From assembly GCA_007129135.1 (NCBI GenBank), contig SKWB01000367.1:1-5466 (forward strand): a stretch of DNA of 5,466 nt, written 5' to 3'. The stretch comes from Halococcaceae archaeon. GTDB taxonomy: Archaea; Halobacteriota; Halobacteria; Halobacteriales; Halalkalicoccaceae. The position numbers and the translations under genes are program-made. Under the pieces are notes generated by a model. That model saw nothing but the letters and a program-made list of their open reading frames with translations. It was not told the DNA's origin and ran no database searches. Positions 1 to 5,337 of the stretch are shown here, piece by piece (the stretch's first letter is position 1; each line of letters opens with the position of its first letter).

Positions 1-315
1 CGTCTGTGTCCGCATGTCGAAGCGGTGTGTCGCGCTCACGAACGGCGGGATGAAGTGGATCCCCGGGTCGAGCAGCTTCCGGTACTCACCGAACACCGTC
101 AGCGCGCGCTTCTCGGTCGCGTCCACGATCTCGACCATGCTCGAGACGGTGACGATGGCGAGGCCGAGGAGGAGGAGGCCGGCGAGCGACCACGCCTCCA
201 GTTCGCCGCTCGCGACGAGCAGCGTCGTGGCGATGACGAAGAGCCCGACCGCGATCGTCTTCGGCCGGAGCTGTCGGCTGTACTGGCCGGCCTGGTAGGC
301 GAGACGGTCGTCCAT
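1..315 (-). CDS. SPFH/stomatin-like (Band 7) membrane protein, N-terminal part only
   Basis: Translating the minus strand from the ATG at 315 gives 105 residues that stay open to the window edge, so the C-terminal part is missing. Two hydrophobic segments are visible, at about residues 18-36 and 43-60. They are followed by the start of an SPFH domain: VEIVDATEKRALTVFGEYRK (61-80) and then PGIHFIPPF (84-92). This is the typical entry of stomatin/prohibitin-family proteins, in which a short membrane anchor precedes a domain that assembles into membrane-associated oligomers. Family members organise membrane microdomains or regulate membrane proteases and channels; nothing here shows which role applies. 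The start is supported by a TATA-like box about 24 nt upstream, which implies a leaderless mRNA. The gene lies downstream of uvrC on the same strand but has its own promoter. The family call is fairly secure; the exact role is unknown. Confidence 0.85.
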   Translation of the reverse strand, partial: MDDRLAYQAGQYSRQLRPKTIAVGLFVIATTLLVASGELEAWSLAGLLLLGLAIVTVSSMVEIVDATEKRALTVFGEYRKLLDPGIHFIPPFVSATHRFDMRTQT

Positions 316-335
316 GGGGTGACTAGCGGCCGACT

Positions 336-350
336 ATTCTTAACAGTTCG
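336..350 (-). promoter_or_regulatory. TATA-like promoter of the SPFH gene
   Basis: Read on the minus strand, TTAAGAAT (343-336) is preceded by CGAACTG (350-344), which could serve as a BRE. The box centre lies about 24 nt before the ATG at 315, the distance expected if transcription begins at or next to the start codon. It is the only A/T-rich patch in the 78-bp gap after uvrC. No Shine-Dalgarno sequence is seen before this ATG, which fits leaderless translation. Confidence 0.55.
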
Positions 351-365
351 TAAGGTCGACCCCCG

Positions 366-380
366 TCACGGCGGCCGTGA
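366..380. repeat. 15-bp palindrome between uvrC and the SPFH gene
   Basis: TCACGGC (366-372), a single central G (373) and GCCGTGA (374-380) form a perfect 7+1+7 inverted repeat. It lies 13 bp beyond the uvrC stop codon and about 16 bp upstream of the BRE/TATA patch of the SPFH gene. With one central base it would be a tight hairpin in RNA, and no T-run follows on either strand, so a regulator-binding site is as likely as a terminator. No function is demonstrated. Confidence 0.4.
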
Positions 381-393
381 GTCGCACGCGAGC

Positions 394-2121
394 TCAGAGC
401 CGCTCGGTGATCGTCCGGGCGGTCGTCTCGCCGACACCCGTGACCTCCCGGAGCTCCTCGGTCGAGGCCTCCCTCACGCCTTCGACGCTCCCGAACCGGC
501 GCAGCAGCCGCTTCCTGGTCGCCGGTCCGATCCCGGGGACCTCGTCGAGCACGCTCGAGAGGTCCTCGCGCAGGCTCTGGTGGTACTGGACCGCGAACCG
601 GTGGGCCTCGTCGCGCACTCGCTGGAGGACGTGGAGCTGTGGGGCGTCCCGCTCCCAGTCGTGGACCCGGTCCGGGGTGATCACCAGCTCCTCGCGTTTC
701 GCGAGCGCGATCACGGGGACGTCCCAGCCGACCTCGGCGAGGGCGTCGCGGGCGGCCGCCAGCTGGCCCTCCCCGCCGTCGATCACGAGCAGGTCCGGAT
801 CGGGGCGGTCATCGCGGCCCTCGACGGCCCGCCTCGCGCGCCACTCCACCAGCGCGCGCATGTTGCCGTAGTCGTCGTTCCGGTCCTCGAGCTTCTTCCT
901 CCTGTAGCCCGACTTCTCGGCGCTCCCGTCGACGAACAGGACGTCGCTCCCGACGGCGTGTCTGCCCTGTGCGTGACTCACGTCGAAGCCCTCGATCCGG
1001 GTCGGGCGAGGAATCGAAAGGGCGTCCGAGAGCGCCGCGAGTTCGTCGGTCCCGCCGCCGACACGGGCGTTCTTGATCGCGAGGTCGACGAGCGCGGCCT
1101 CGCGGCCCACACCCGGCACCGTGAGGTCGACGCCCTCGCGATCCAGCCAGGCGGCGAGGTCCTGGTCGGCCGGGTCCTCGGGAACGCAGATCCTGTCGGG
1201 GAGCTCCCGCTCGGCGTAGTACTGGACGACGAACGCCGCGATCACCGGGCCGTGACCGTCGCCCTCCGGGACGGAGAGCGAGTGGCGGTCGCGCTCGACG
1301 AGCTTTCCGCCCTCGGCGTGGAGGCGGGCGACGGTCGCGCGCTCGCCCTCGACCGAGACGCCGAGGACGTCGGTCGTCCGTCGCCCGGTACGAGAATCGA
1401 TCGCCTCGCCGCGGCCCTCGTGGAACGACTCGATCACCGAGAGCCGATCCCTGAGCGTCGCTGCCCGTTCGAACTCCCGGTTCTCGGCGACACGCTCCAT
1501 CTCCTCGCGCAGTGGTTTCACGAGCACGCCGGTCTCCCCCTCGAAGAACCGCTCGGCCGCACGGACGTCCGCCGCGTAGCCCTCCTCGTCGATGTAGTCG
1601 ACACAGGGGGCGGTACAGAGCCCGACGTCGTGGTCGAGACACGGCCGTGACCGGCCGCTGTACTTGTGATCCGAGCAGCCGCGCACCCCGAACCGGTCGC
1701 GAAGCGCCTTCACGACCGTCTCGACCCGGCGTTTCTCGGTGAACGGGCCGTAGACCGTCGCCGTCTCCTCGGGGTCGCGGGTGATCTCGATCCGGGGGAA
1801 CGGGTGGGCGGTGAACTGGACCATCGGGTAGGACTTGTCGTCTTTCAGTCGGACGTTGTACCGGGGGCCGTGGCGCTTGATCAGGTTCGCTTCGAGGAGC
1901 AGCGCCTGGGTTTCCGTGTCCGTGAGCGCGACGTCGATCGATTCGGCGGCGCGAACCATCCGGCGAATCCGATCCGAACGGGGGTCGGCGTAGGAGCGAA
2001 CCCTGCTCCGGAGGTCGACCGCCTTCCCGACGTAGAGCACCGACTCGCCGGCGAGAAACCGGTAGACGCCGGGCTCGGCCGGGAGCTCCGCGGCGCGCTC
2101 TCTGACCCCCTCCGCGTGCAT
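394..2121 (-). CDS. uvrC: UvrABC system protein C (excinuclease ABC subunit C)
   Basis: UvrC is recruited by UvrB to damaged DNA in nucleotide excision repair and cuts the strand on both sides of the lesion. All expected parts are present in 575 residues (bacterial UvrC is about 600). The N-terminal GIY-YIG nuclease, which makes the 3' cut, spans about residues 14-95, with GVY (18-20), YVGKA (30-34), R38 and the catalytic Glu in LLLEANLIK (E77). Cysteines C149, C161, C169 and C173 match the spacing of the cysteines reported to hold a [4Fe-4S] cluster in bacterial UvrC. A UVR (UvrB-binding) segment lies at about 201-236. The RNase H-like nuclease, which makes the 5' cut, shows a D380 (GFDVSH), D448 (VIDGGEGQ), H507 triad. 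Tandem helix-hairpin-helix motifs ([13 protein letters not shown] and VTGVGETTA) fill about 527-575. The ATG at 2121 places the GIY motif at the usual distance from the N-terminus and has a TATA-like box about 25 nt upstream. Haloarchaea commonly carry uvrABC, thought to be of bacterial origin; uvrA and uvrB are not in this window. Confidence 0.98.
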   Translation of the reverse strand: MHAEGVRERAAELPAEPGVYRFLAGESVLYVGKAVDLRSRVRSYADPRSDRIRRMVRAAESIDVALTDTETQALLLEANLIKRHGPRYNVRLKDDKSYPMVQFTAHPFPRIEITRDPEETATVYGPFTEKRRVETVVKALRDRFGVRGCSDHKYSGRSRPCLDHDVGLCTAPCVDYIDEEGYAADVRAAERFFEGETGVLVKPLREEMERVAENREFERAATLRDRLSVIESFHEGRGEAIDSRTGRRTTDVLGVSVEGERATVARLHAEGGKLVERDRHSLSVPEGDGHGPVIAAFVVQYYAERELPDRICVPEDPADQDLAAWLDREGVDLTVPGVGREAALVDLAIKNARVGGGTDELAALSDALSIPRPTRIEGFDVSHAQGRHAVGSDVLFVDGSAEKSGYRRKKLEDRNDDYGNMRALVEWRARRAVEGRDDRPDPDLLVIDGGEGQLAAARDALAEVGWDVPVIALAKREELVITPDRVHDWERDAPQLHVLQRVRDEAHRFAVQYHQSLREDLSSVLDEVPGIGPATRKRLLRRFGSVEGVREASTEELREVTGVGETTARTITERL

Positions 2122-2143
2122 GGCCCGGCTAGCACCCCGCCGG

Positions 2144-2150
2144 ATTTGAA
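2144..2150 (-). promoter_or_regulatory. TATA-like promoter of uvrC
   Basis: On the minus strand TTCAAAT (2150-2144) is centred about 26 nt before the uvrC ATG at 2121, which fits a leaderless transcript. It is followed directly by CCGGCGGGG (2143-2135). No Shine-Dalgarno sequence is apparent. This box is one half of a divergent promoter pair with the box at 2185-2190. Confidence 0.55.
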
Positions 2151-2184
2151 CGTGGCGCCGTCGGTCCCGCGGTGGATCGGTGGG

Positions 2185-2190
2185 TTACAT
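2185..2190 (+). promoter_or_regulatory. TATA-like promoter of the 85-aa gene
   Basis: TTACAT (2185-2190) is centred about 27 nt before the ATG at 2215, consistent with leaderless transcription. It is weak compared with the usual haloarchaeal TTTATA-type box, but it is the only A/T-rich hexamer close to the gene. It faces away from the uvrC promoter. Confidence 0.45.
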
Positions 2191-2214
2191 CCCGGCGGGG
2201 GACGAACCCGGCCC

Positions 2215-2472
2215 ATGACCGAGACGACTCGCTGCTGGCTGGTCGAACGCGAGTACGACGACCGGGGGGTGCTCAGGCTGGTCTACGCGACGCCGGACGG
2301 CTCGCGCTCCCTCCGGAGGGAGCGGTCGGCGGCGCTCGGCGGCGAGGTGACCGCCGCGGAGGAGGTGCGCGAGGACCGGCTCCGCCCTGTCGAGGACGAG
2401 GGGCTGAGAGAGCGGTACGCGACGGAAGTCGAGCGGGTACGGGCCCGTCACGACCCGGACGACCCGATCTGA
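2215..2472 (+). CDS. Small conserved-looking haloarchaeal protein of unknown function (85 aa)
   Basis: I cannot assign this protein to a named family. It starts MTETTRCWLVERE and reads as a short beta-rich N-terminal half (about residues 6-38, including the hairpin-like VYATPDGSRS) followed by a charged, probably helical C-terminal half (about 44-80). It has no transmembrane segment or signal peptide, and its single cysteine is C7. The acidic composition and GC-ending codons fit the genome. The ATG at 2215 is chosen because a TATA-like box lies about 27 nt upstream; the frame is open further upstream, but that part is antisense to uvrC and lacks the acidic signature. The gene is divergent from uvrC and ends 40 bp before the ABC ATPase start, on the same strand. 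The ATPase has its own TATA box, so co-transcription is possible but not required. It is probably cytoplasmic, and its role is unknown. Confidence 0.8.
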   Translation: MTETTRCWLVEREYDDRGVLRLVYATPDGSRSLRRERSAALGGEVTAAEEVREDRLRPVEDEGLRERYATEVERVRARHDPDDPI

Positions 2473-2482
2473 CCCCCCAAGG

Positions 2483-2488
2483 CATATA
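2483..2488 (+). promoter_or_regulatory. TATA box of the ABC transporter operon
   Basis: CATATA (2483-2488) in the 40-bp gap after the 85-aa gene is centred about 27 nt before the ATPase ATG at 2513, the layout of a leaderless haloarchaeal promoter. CAAGG just upstream could be part of the BRE. Immediately downstream is the 22-bp dyad at 2489-2510, which would cover the stretch between the TATA box and the transcription start. Confidence 0.65.
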
Positions 2489-2510
2489 CCGGCGCTCGGA
2501 CTAGCGCCGG
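2489..2510. repeat. Perfect 8-bp inverted repeat between TATA box and ATPase start codon (possible operator)
   Basis: CCGGCGCT (2489-2496) and AGCGCCGG (2503-2510) are exact reverse complements around a 6-nt spacer (CGGACT). The repeat abuts the TATA box on its left and ends 2 nt before the ATG at 2513. A dimeric repressor bound here would block transcription initiation. It could also form a hairpin at the end of a transcript of the upstream 85-aa gene, but no T-run follows, which makes a classic terminator less likely. No regulator gene is present in the window. Confidence 0.55.
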
Positions 2511-2512
2511 AG

Positions 2513-3448
2513 ATGACCGCGATCGAACTCGACTCGGTGAGCAAGCGGTTCGGGAGCGTCCTCGCGGTGGACGACCTCTCGCTCTCGGTGGAGGAGGGCG
2601 AGGTGTTCGGATTTTTAGGGCCGAACGGGGCGGGCAAGACGACGACGATCGACATGCTCCTCGACTTCGTCCGGCCCACTGAGGGACGGATCACGGTGCT
2701 CGGCCACGACGCACAAGGGGAGAGCGTCGCCGTCCGGCGGCGGACGGGCGTCCTCCCCGAGGGCTTCGACGTCTACGACCGGCTCACCGGGCGGAAACAC
2801 GTCGAGTTCGCCATCGAGTCGAAGGAGACGGACGACGACCCCGACGAACTGCTGGCGCGTGTCGGTCTCGACGGCGAGGGCGAGCGGAAGGCGGGCGGCT
2901 ACTCGAAGGGGATGGCCCAGCGCCTCGCGTTCGCGATGGCGCTCGTCGGCGATCCGGACCTCCTCGTCCTCGACGAACCCTCGACGGGACTCGACCCGAA
3001 CGGCGCGATGGAGATGCGCGAGATCGTGCGCGAGGAGATCGACCGTGGCGCGACCGTCTTCTTCTCCTCGCACGTCCTCGGGCAGGTCGAGGCCGTCTGT
3101 GACCGGGTCGCGATCCTGCGCGACGGCCGTCTGGTGGCACTCGATACGATCGAGGGGCTGCGCGACGCGGTCGAGACCGAGGCGACGCTCTCGATCACGC
3201 TCTCGAAGGGATCCGACGACGCGATCTCGGCCGTGCGGGCGCTCTCGGGGGTCTCCTCGGTCGAGGCGAACGGGACCGGGCTGCGCGTCTCCTGTGAGGA
3301 CGGCGTAAAGACCCGTGTGCTGACGACGCTCGAGGAGGAGGGCGCGAGCGTCTCCGACTTCGAGACCGAGGAGGCGTCGCTCGAGTCGCTCTTCGCCGCC
3401 TACACGACCGACGAACCCGACCGTCCCGAGGCGGAGGCGAAGCCATGA
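2513..3448 (+). CDS. ABC-2 type transporter, ATP-binding protein
   Basis: This is the cytoplasmic ATPase that powers the permease encoded next to it. The 311-residue sequence shows a complete nucleotide-binding domain: an aromatic A-loop residue (F13), Walker A GPNGAGKTT (36-44), a Q-loop region where Glu replaces the usual Gln (LPEGFDVYD, E83, common in this subfamily), the signature YSKGMAQRL (130-138), Walker B LLVLDEP with D154 and the catalytic E155, a D-loop (STGLD) and H-loop H187. After about residue 215 comes a C-terminal extension of about 90 residues, as is usual in the drug/NosF-like branch of ABC exporters. The ATG at 2513 gives the standard N-terminus and has a TATA box about 27 nt upstream. 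The stop overlaps the permease start (ATGA), so the two are made together. Pairing with a NosY-like permease suggests export, but the substrate cannot be read from the sequence. Confidence 0.95.
   Translation: MTAIELDSVSKRFGSVLAVDDLSLSVEEGEVFGFLGPNGAGKTTTIDMLLDFVRPTEGRITVLGHDAQGESVAVRRRTGVLPEGFDVYDRLTGRKHVEFAIESKETDDDPDELLARVGLDGEGERKAGGYSKGMAQRLAFAMALVGDPDLLVLDEPSTGLDPNGAMEMREIVREEIDRGATVFFSSHVLGQVEAVCDRVAILRDGRLVALDTIEGLRDAVETEATLSITLSKGSDDAISAVRALSGVSSVEANGTGLRVSCEDGVKTRVLTTLEEEGASVSDFETEEASLESLFAAYTTDEPDRPEAEAKP
3433..3440 (+). promoter_or_regulatory. Shine-Dalgarno site for the permease gene inside the ATPase gene
   Basis: GGAGGCGA (3433-3440) matches seven of eight bases of the haloarchaeal consensus GGAGGTGA and lies 4 nt before the permease ATG at 3445. 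It sits in the last codons of the ATPase gene. It supports the ATG in the ATGA overlap as the true start and suggests re-initiation or coupled translation of this internal operon gene, in contrast to the apparently leaderless first genes. Confidence 0.55.
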
Positions 3449-4374
3449 CCTGGCAGGCGGTCGCCCGGAAGGACTTCTCGGACGCGATCCGGTCCTGGTG
3501 GCTCTGGGGGCTCTCCGCGCTGTTCATCCTCATCTTCACGCTCCCGATCTACTTCATCGCCGAGGGGATCGGCGTCGGCGCTCAGGAGGCGACCGACCCC
3601 GAGGCGGCGGCGGTCCTCACCTCCGACCTCCTCGTCCAGGTCCTGTTGCTGGTCTCGGCGCCGTTCGTCCCGATCATCGCCATCGTGATCGCCTACGCCG
3701 CCATCGCGGGCGAGCGCGACTCCGGGACGCTCAAACTGCTGCTCTCGCTCCCTCACTCCCGGGCGGACGTCGTCGCCGGGAAGCTGCTCGGTCGCGGTGG
3801 CGTGATCGTCCTCCCGATCCTGCTCGCGACGGTGCTCTCCGCGCTCGTCGTCGTGCTCTCGGCGCTCGAACTCCGGGCGGGCACATTCGTCCAGTTCGCG
3901 CTGCTCACCGCGCTGCTCGGCGTGGTGTTCGTCGCCATCGCGGTGGGGATCTCCGCCGCGGCGAGAACGGGAAAACAGGCGATGGTCGGCACGGTCGGGA
4001 TCTACGTGCTCTTCACCGTGCTCTGGAACTCGTTTCTCTCCGGGCTGAACGAACTGCTCTCCGAGTACGCCCCGGTGGGCGACGAGACGCTGATGCACCT
4101 CCAGTTGGTTCTCGCGCTCGCGAACCCGGTCGAAGCCTACCGGTCGCTCGTCGGCTCGATCTCCTACACAGAGGCGTTCACCGGCGGCGAGGACCCCACC
4201 TACGTCGCCCGGATCGACGCGCTCGCCACCTTCGAACACCAGCTACTCTTCGCCGAGACGTTCGAGACGCTGCCCGCCTACTACTCCGATTTCGCCGTCC
4301 TGCTCGTGTTCGTCTCCTGGATCGCCCTCCTCCCGCTCGTCGGCTTCCTCGTCTTCCGAGACGAGGACCTCTGA
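3445..4374 (+). CDS. ABC-2 type transporter, permease (NosY-like)
   Basis: This is the membrane subunit that pairs with the ATPase encoded just upstream. The 309 residues show about six membrane helices, near 18-40, 60-87, 118-140, 148-173, 177-199 and 282-305, with a large extracytoplasmic or interfacial segment at about 200-280. After the second helix comes GERDSGTLKLLLSLP (89-103), the cytoplasmic segment characteristic of NosY/ABC-2 permeases that contacts the ATPase. The sequence ends in a typical short acidic tail (FRDEDL). The start codon overlaps the ATPase stop by 4 bp and has a good Shine-Dalgarno match. One ATPase plus one permease implies a complex of two copies of each. The substrate is unknown; family members export drugs, lipids or ions or serve in copper-enzyme assembly, but no nos genes lie nearby. 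No clear T-rich terminator follows the stop. Confidence 0.93.
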   Translation: MTWQAVARKDFSDAIRSWWLWGLSALFILIFTLPIYFIAEGIGVGAQEATDPEAAAVLTSDLLVQVLLLVSAPFVPIIAIVIAYAAIAGERDSGTLKLLLSLPHSRADVVAGKLLGRGGVIVLPILLATVLSALVVVLSALELRAGTFVQFALLTALLGVVFVAIAVGISAAARTGKQAMVGTVGIYVLFTVLWNSFLSGLNELLSEYAPVGDETLMHLQLVLALANPVEAYRSLVGSISYTEAFTGGEDPTYVARIDALATFEHQLLFAETFETLPAYYSDFAVLLVFVSWIALLPLVGFLVFRDEDL

Positions 4375-4593
4375 CCCACACTCGTAGACGTCTCAGATCC
4401 CGGACTGCAACCCTCTCGACCGACTGACCGTTCGCAGAGAGGTTCGCCGATCCCTCGACTGACCGAACCGGTCCGCGGCCGTTTCCCCCTCGGTACCGCC
4501 TCTCCACGCCAGAACGCTCCGCGGGGCGACGTCGCCGACACCTCGTTTGGACCCCTCTCCACCGAATTCGACCGATCCTATTCGTCGGTGCGT

Positions 4594-4611
4594 TCGGCGC
4601 GTTAGCGCCGA
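4594..4611. repeat. Perfect 7-bp hairpin with GTTA loop
   Basis: TCGGCGC (4594-4600), loop GTTA (4601-4604) and GCGCCGA (4605-4611) can form a stable stem-loop. It lies 220 bp after the permease stop and about 54 bp before the TATA-like patch of the next gene. No T-run follows, so it is not a standard terminator. It could stabilise the 3' end of the ABC transcript or bind a regulator; neither is shown. Confidence 0.4.
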
Positions 4612-4664
4612 TACGACCGGCGACTGTTCTTATCGACGAACGGACCGGCCGATATGCGAATTCG

Positions 4665-4677
4665 TTTATCGTTATTC
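4665..4677 (+). promoter_or_regulatory. TATA-like promoter region of the Tat-exported protein gene
   Basis: TTTATC (4665-4670) and TTATTC (4672-4677) are overlapping candidate boxes, centred about 37 and 30 nt before the ATG at 4705. Either predicts a very short leader of roughly 4-11 nt. GTGATC (4697-4702) resembles the tail of the haloarchaeal Shine-Dalgarno sequence but is very close to the ATG. The right-hand box overlaps a near-palindrome, TTCGTGACGAA (4675-4685). Confidence 0.45.
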
Positions 4678-4704
4678 GTGACGAACTCCACCACCAGTGA
4701 TCTC

Positions 4705-5274
4705 ATGTCACTAGAACAGACAACGAGGCGAGGTGTGTTACGTGGGACCGCGATCGGACTCGCTGGGCTCTCGCTGGCGGGGACCGCCAGCGCGCGAAGC
4801 GACCAGCTCTCGGAGGAGCTCAACGTAGTCAGAGCCGCGACGCGGAAGTACCGCGACGTGGATCTGGCGCGCGATGACGGGTACGTGGTGTTCTCCGGAT
4901 ACGTGCCTGAGATGGGGTTTCACGCGATAAATCCTGATCTGATCGCTGGCGATGAAGACGAGGTGGCAGACATCACGAAGCCACCGATCCTGGTGTATTA
5001 CACCACCGGGAACTATCGTCCCGAACCATTTGTGGAGCACGATCCTGAGCGTGATAGTGACCTTCGGCTTGGTGCAGTTGAGTACGCCCACGTTGGGACT
5101 CCCGGTGCTCCTGCCGATTACTTCAGTGACGAAGAGGCACCCAGAAACGTGAGATTCCCGGAGGGAGACGGTTGGCTCCCTATTCCGGGGAGCCCTTTCA
5201 CTGCACTTCACGTGTGGGTCCACCGAGGAAATCCGGCGGGCGTGTTCCACCCGACGAACCCGACGCTCGCCTGA
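4705..5274 (+). CDS. Tat-exported protein of unknown function (189 aa)
   Basis: The N-terminus is a clear twin-arginine signal: RR at residues 8-9 (TTRRGVLRG), a hydrophobic stretch about 14-26, and an ASA cleavage site (28-30) before RSD. No lipobox cysteine follows, so the mature protein of about 159 residues is probably released in folded form outside the cell. The mature part has SGYVPEMGFHAINPDL (64-79), KPPILVYYTTGNYRPEP (92-108), LGAVEYAHVG (122-131), and ALHVWVHRGNPAGVFHPTNP (167-186). From memory, a similar pattern (GMGxHYxNP, then LVY, VEY, and a final LHVWxxxxNPxGxFxxxNP) occurs in uncharacterised secreted bacterial proteins; I know of no established function. H73, H169, H173 and H182 could bind a metal, which is inference. 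The ATG at 4705 is chosen over the in-frame ATG at 4654 because it gives a normal Tat signal length. Codons end in A or T far more often than in neighbouring genes, suggesting transfer or weak expression selection. Confidence 0.85.
   Translation: MSLEQTTRRGVLRGTAIGLAGLSLAGTASARSDQLSEELNVVRAATRKYRDVDLARDDGYVVFSGYVPEMGFHAINPDLIAGDEDEVADITKPPILVYYTTGNYRPEPFVEHDPERDSDLRLGAVEYAHVGTPGAPADYFSDEEAPRNVRFPEGDGWLPIPGSPFTALHVWVHRGNPAGVFHPTNPTLA
4772..4792. repeat. Perfect 9-bp inverted repeat within the signal-peptide codons
   Basis: CGCTGGCGG (4772-4780), loop GGA (4781-4783) and CCGCCAGCG (4784-4792) form a strong GC-only stem with a single T/A step. It covers codons for the end of the Tat signal (SLAGTASA), 68-88 nt into the coding sequence. 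It may be a by-product of the Ala/Gly-rich signal, or it may slow translation while the signal emerges. No function is shown. Confidence 0.4.
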
Positions 5275-5276
5275 TC

Positions 5277-5291
5277 ACGGCTCGCTTTTTT
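5277..5291 (+). terminator. T-rich transcription terminator after the Tat-exported protein gene
   Basis: A run of six T (5286-5291) follows the GC-rich CACGGCTCGC and begins 12 bp after the stop codon at 5274. A GC-rich segment leading into a short T-run is the common form of haloarchaeal terminators. It works for plus-strand transcripts only; the convergent minus-strand gene would see an A-run here. Confidence 0.65.
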
Positions 5292-5337
5292 ACGACTGTC
5301 GTCTTCGATCCTTCCTACCGATCGCTGGGGGCCCGAC

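Larger units (their letters stand above)
2135..2200. repeat. Symmetric 9-bp elements in the divergent uvrC / 85-aa gene promoter region
   Basis: CCCCGCCGG (2135-2143) and its exact reverse complement CCGGCGGGG (2192-2200) are 48 bp apart. Each copy lies immediately downstream of the TATA-like box of its own gene and ends 13 nt (uvrC) or 14 nt (85-aa gene) before the ATG. The two promoters are therefore near mirror images. The arms are probably too far apart for an efficient hairpin, so a binding site shared by both promoters is the simpler reading. In DNA this GC-rich, chance similarity cannot be excluded. Confidence 0.45.
4375..4704. other. 330-bp intergenic region between permease and Tat-exported protein genes
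   Basis: I find no convincing gene here. Open frames reading through it on either strand lack the acidic composition of haloarchaeal proteins. It contains a 10-bp direct repeat, CGACTGACCG (4421-4430 and 4456-4465), a 6-bp inverted pair CCTCTC/GAGAGG (4412-4417 and 4437-4442), two copies of the palindrome CGAATTCG (4563-4570 and 4657-4664), the hairpin at 4594-4611 and the promoter patch at 4665-4677. A second A/T-rich patch, TTCTTATC (4628-4635), could be an alternative promoter. No clear terminator for the ABC operon is visible, so its 3' end probably lies somewhere in this stretch. Confidence 0.5.

Noticed and set aside
25..1650. A 541-codon open frame on the plus strand, antisense to uvrC
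   Set aside because: It is a by-product of GC-rich codon use in uvrC. The translation shows no domain, whereas the opposite strand encodes a complete UvrC with all catalytic residues.
1666..2214. An upstream extension of the 85-aa gene in the same frame
   Set aside because: It runs antisense through the conserved GIY-YIG part of uvrC and has no acidic signature; the TATA-like box at 2185-2190 fits the ATG at 2215.
3400..4239. A 279-codon minus-strand frame opposite the ABC permease
   Set aside because: The composition is a low-complexity run of Arg, Asp, Glu and Gly, as expected for the reverse of hydrophobic GC-rich codons; the permease strand is clearly real.
4421..4465. A 10-bp direct repeat (CGACTGACCG) considered as a CRISPR remnant or integration-site repeat
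   Set aside because: There are only two copies, the repeat is short, and no integrase, transposase or further repeats are nearby.
4654..4704. An earlier in-frame ATG for the Tat-exported protein
   Set aside because: It would add 17 Ser/Thr-rich residues before the Tat motif and would place the best TATA-like patch inside the gene. It is not excluded, since TTCTTATC at 4628-4635 could serve as its promoter.
4738..5250. A 170-codon minus-strand frame opposite the Tat-protein gene
   Set aside because: Its product is basic and lacks recognisable motifs, while the plus strand has a Tat signal, a promoter and a terminator.
5306..5324. CGATC/GATCG inverted pair downstream of the zinc-ribbon gene considered as its terminator
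   Set aside because: The arms are only 5 bp, and no T-run follows on the minus strand.
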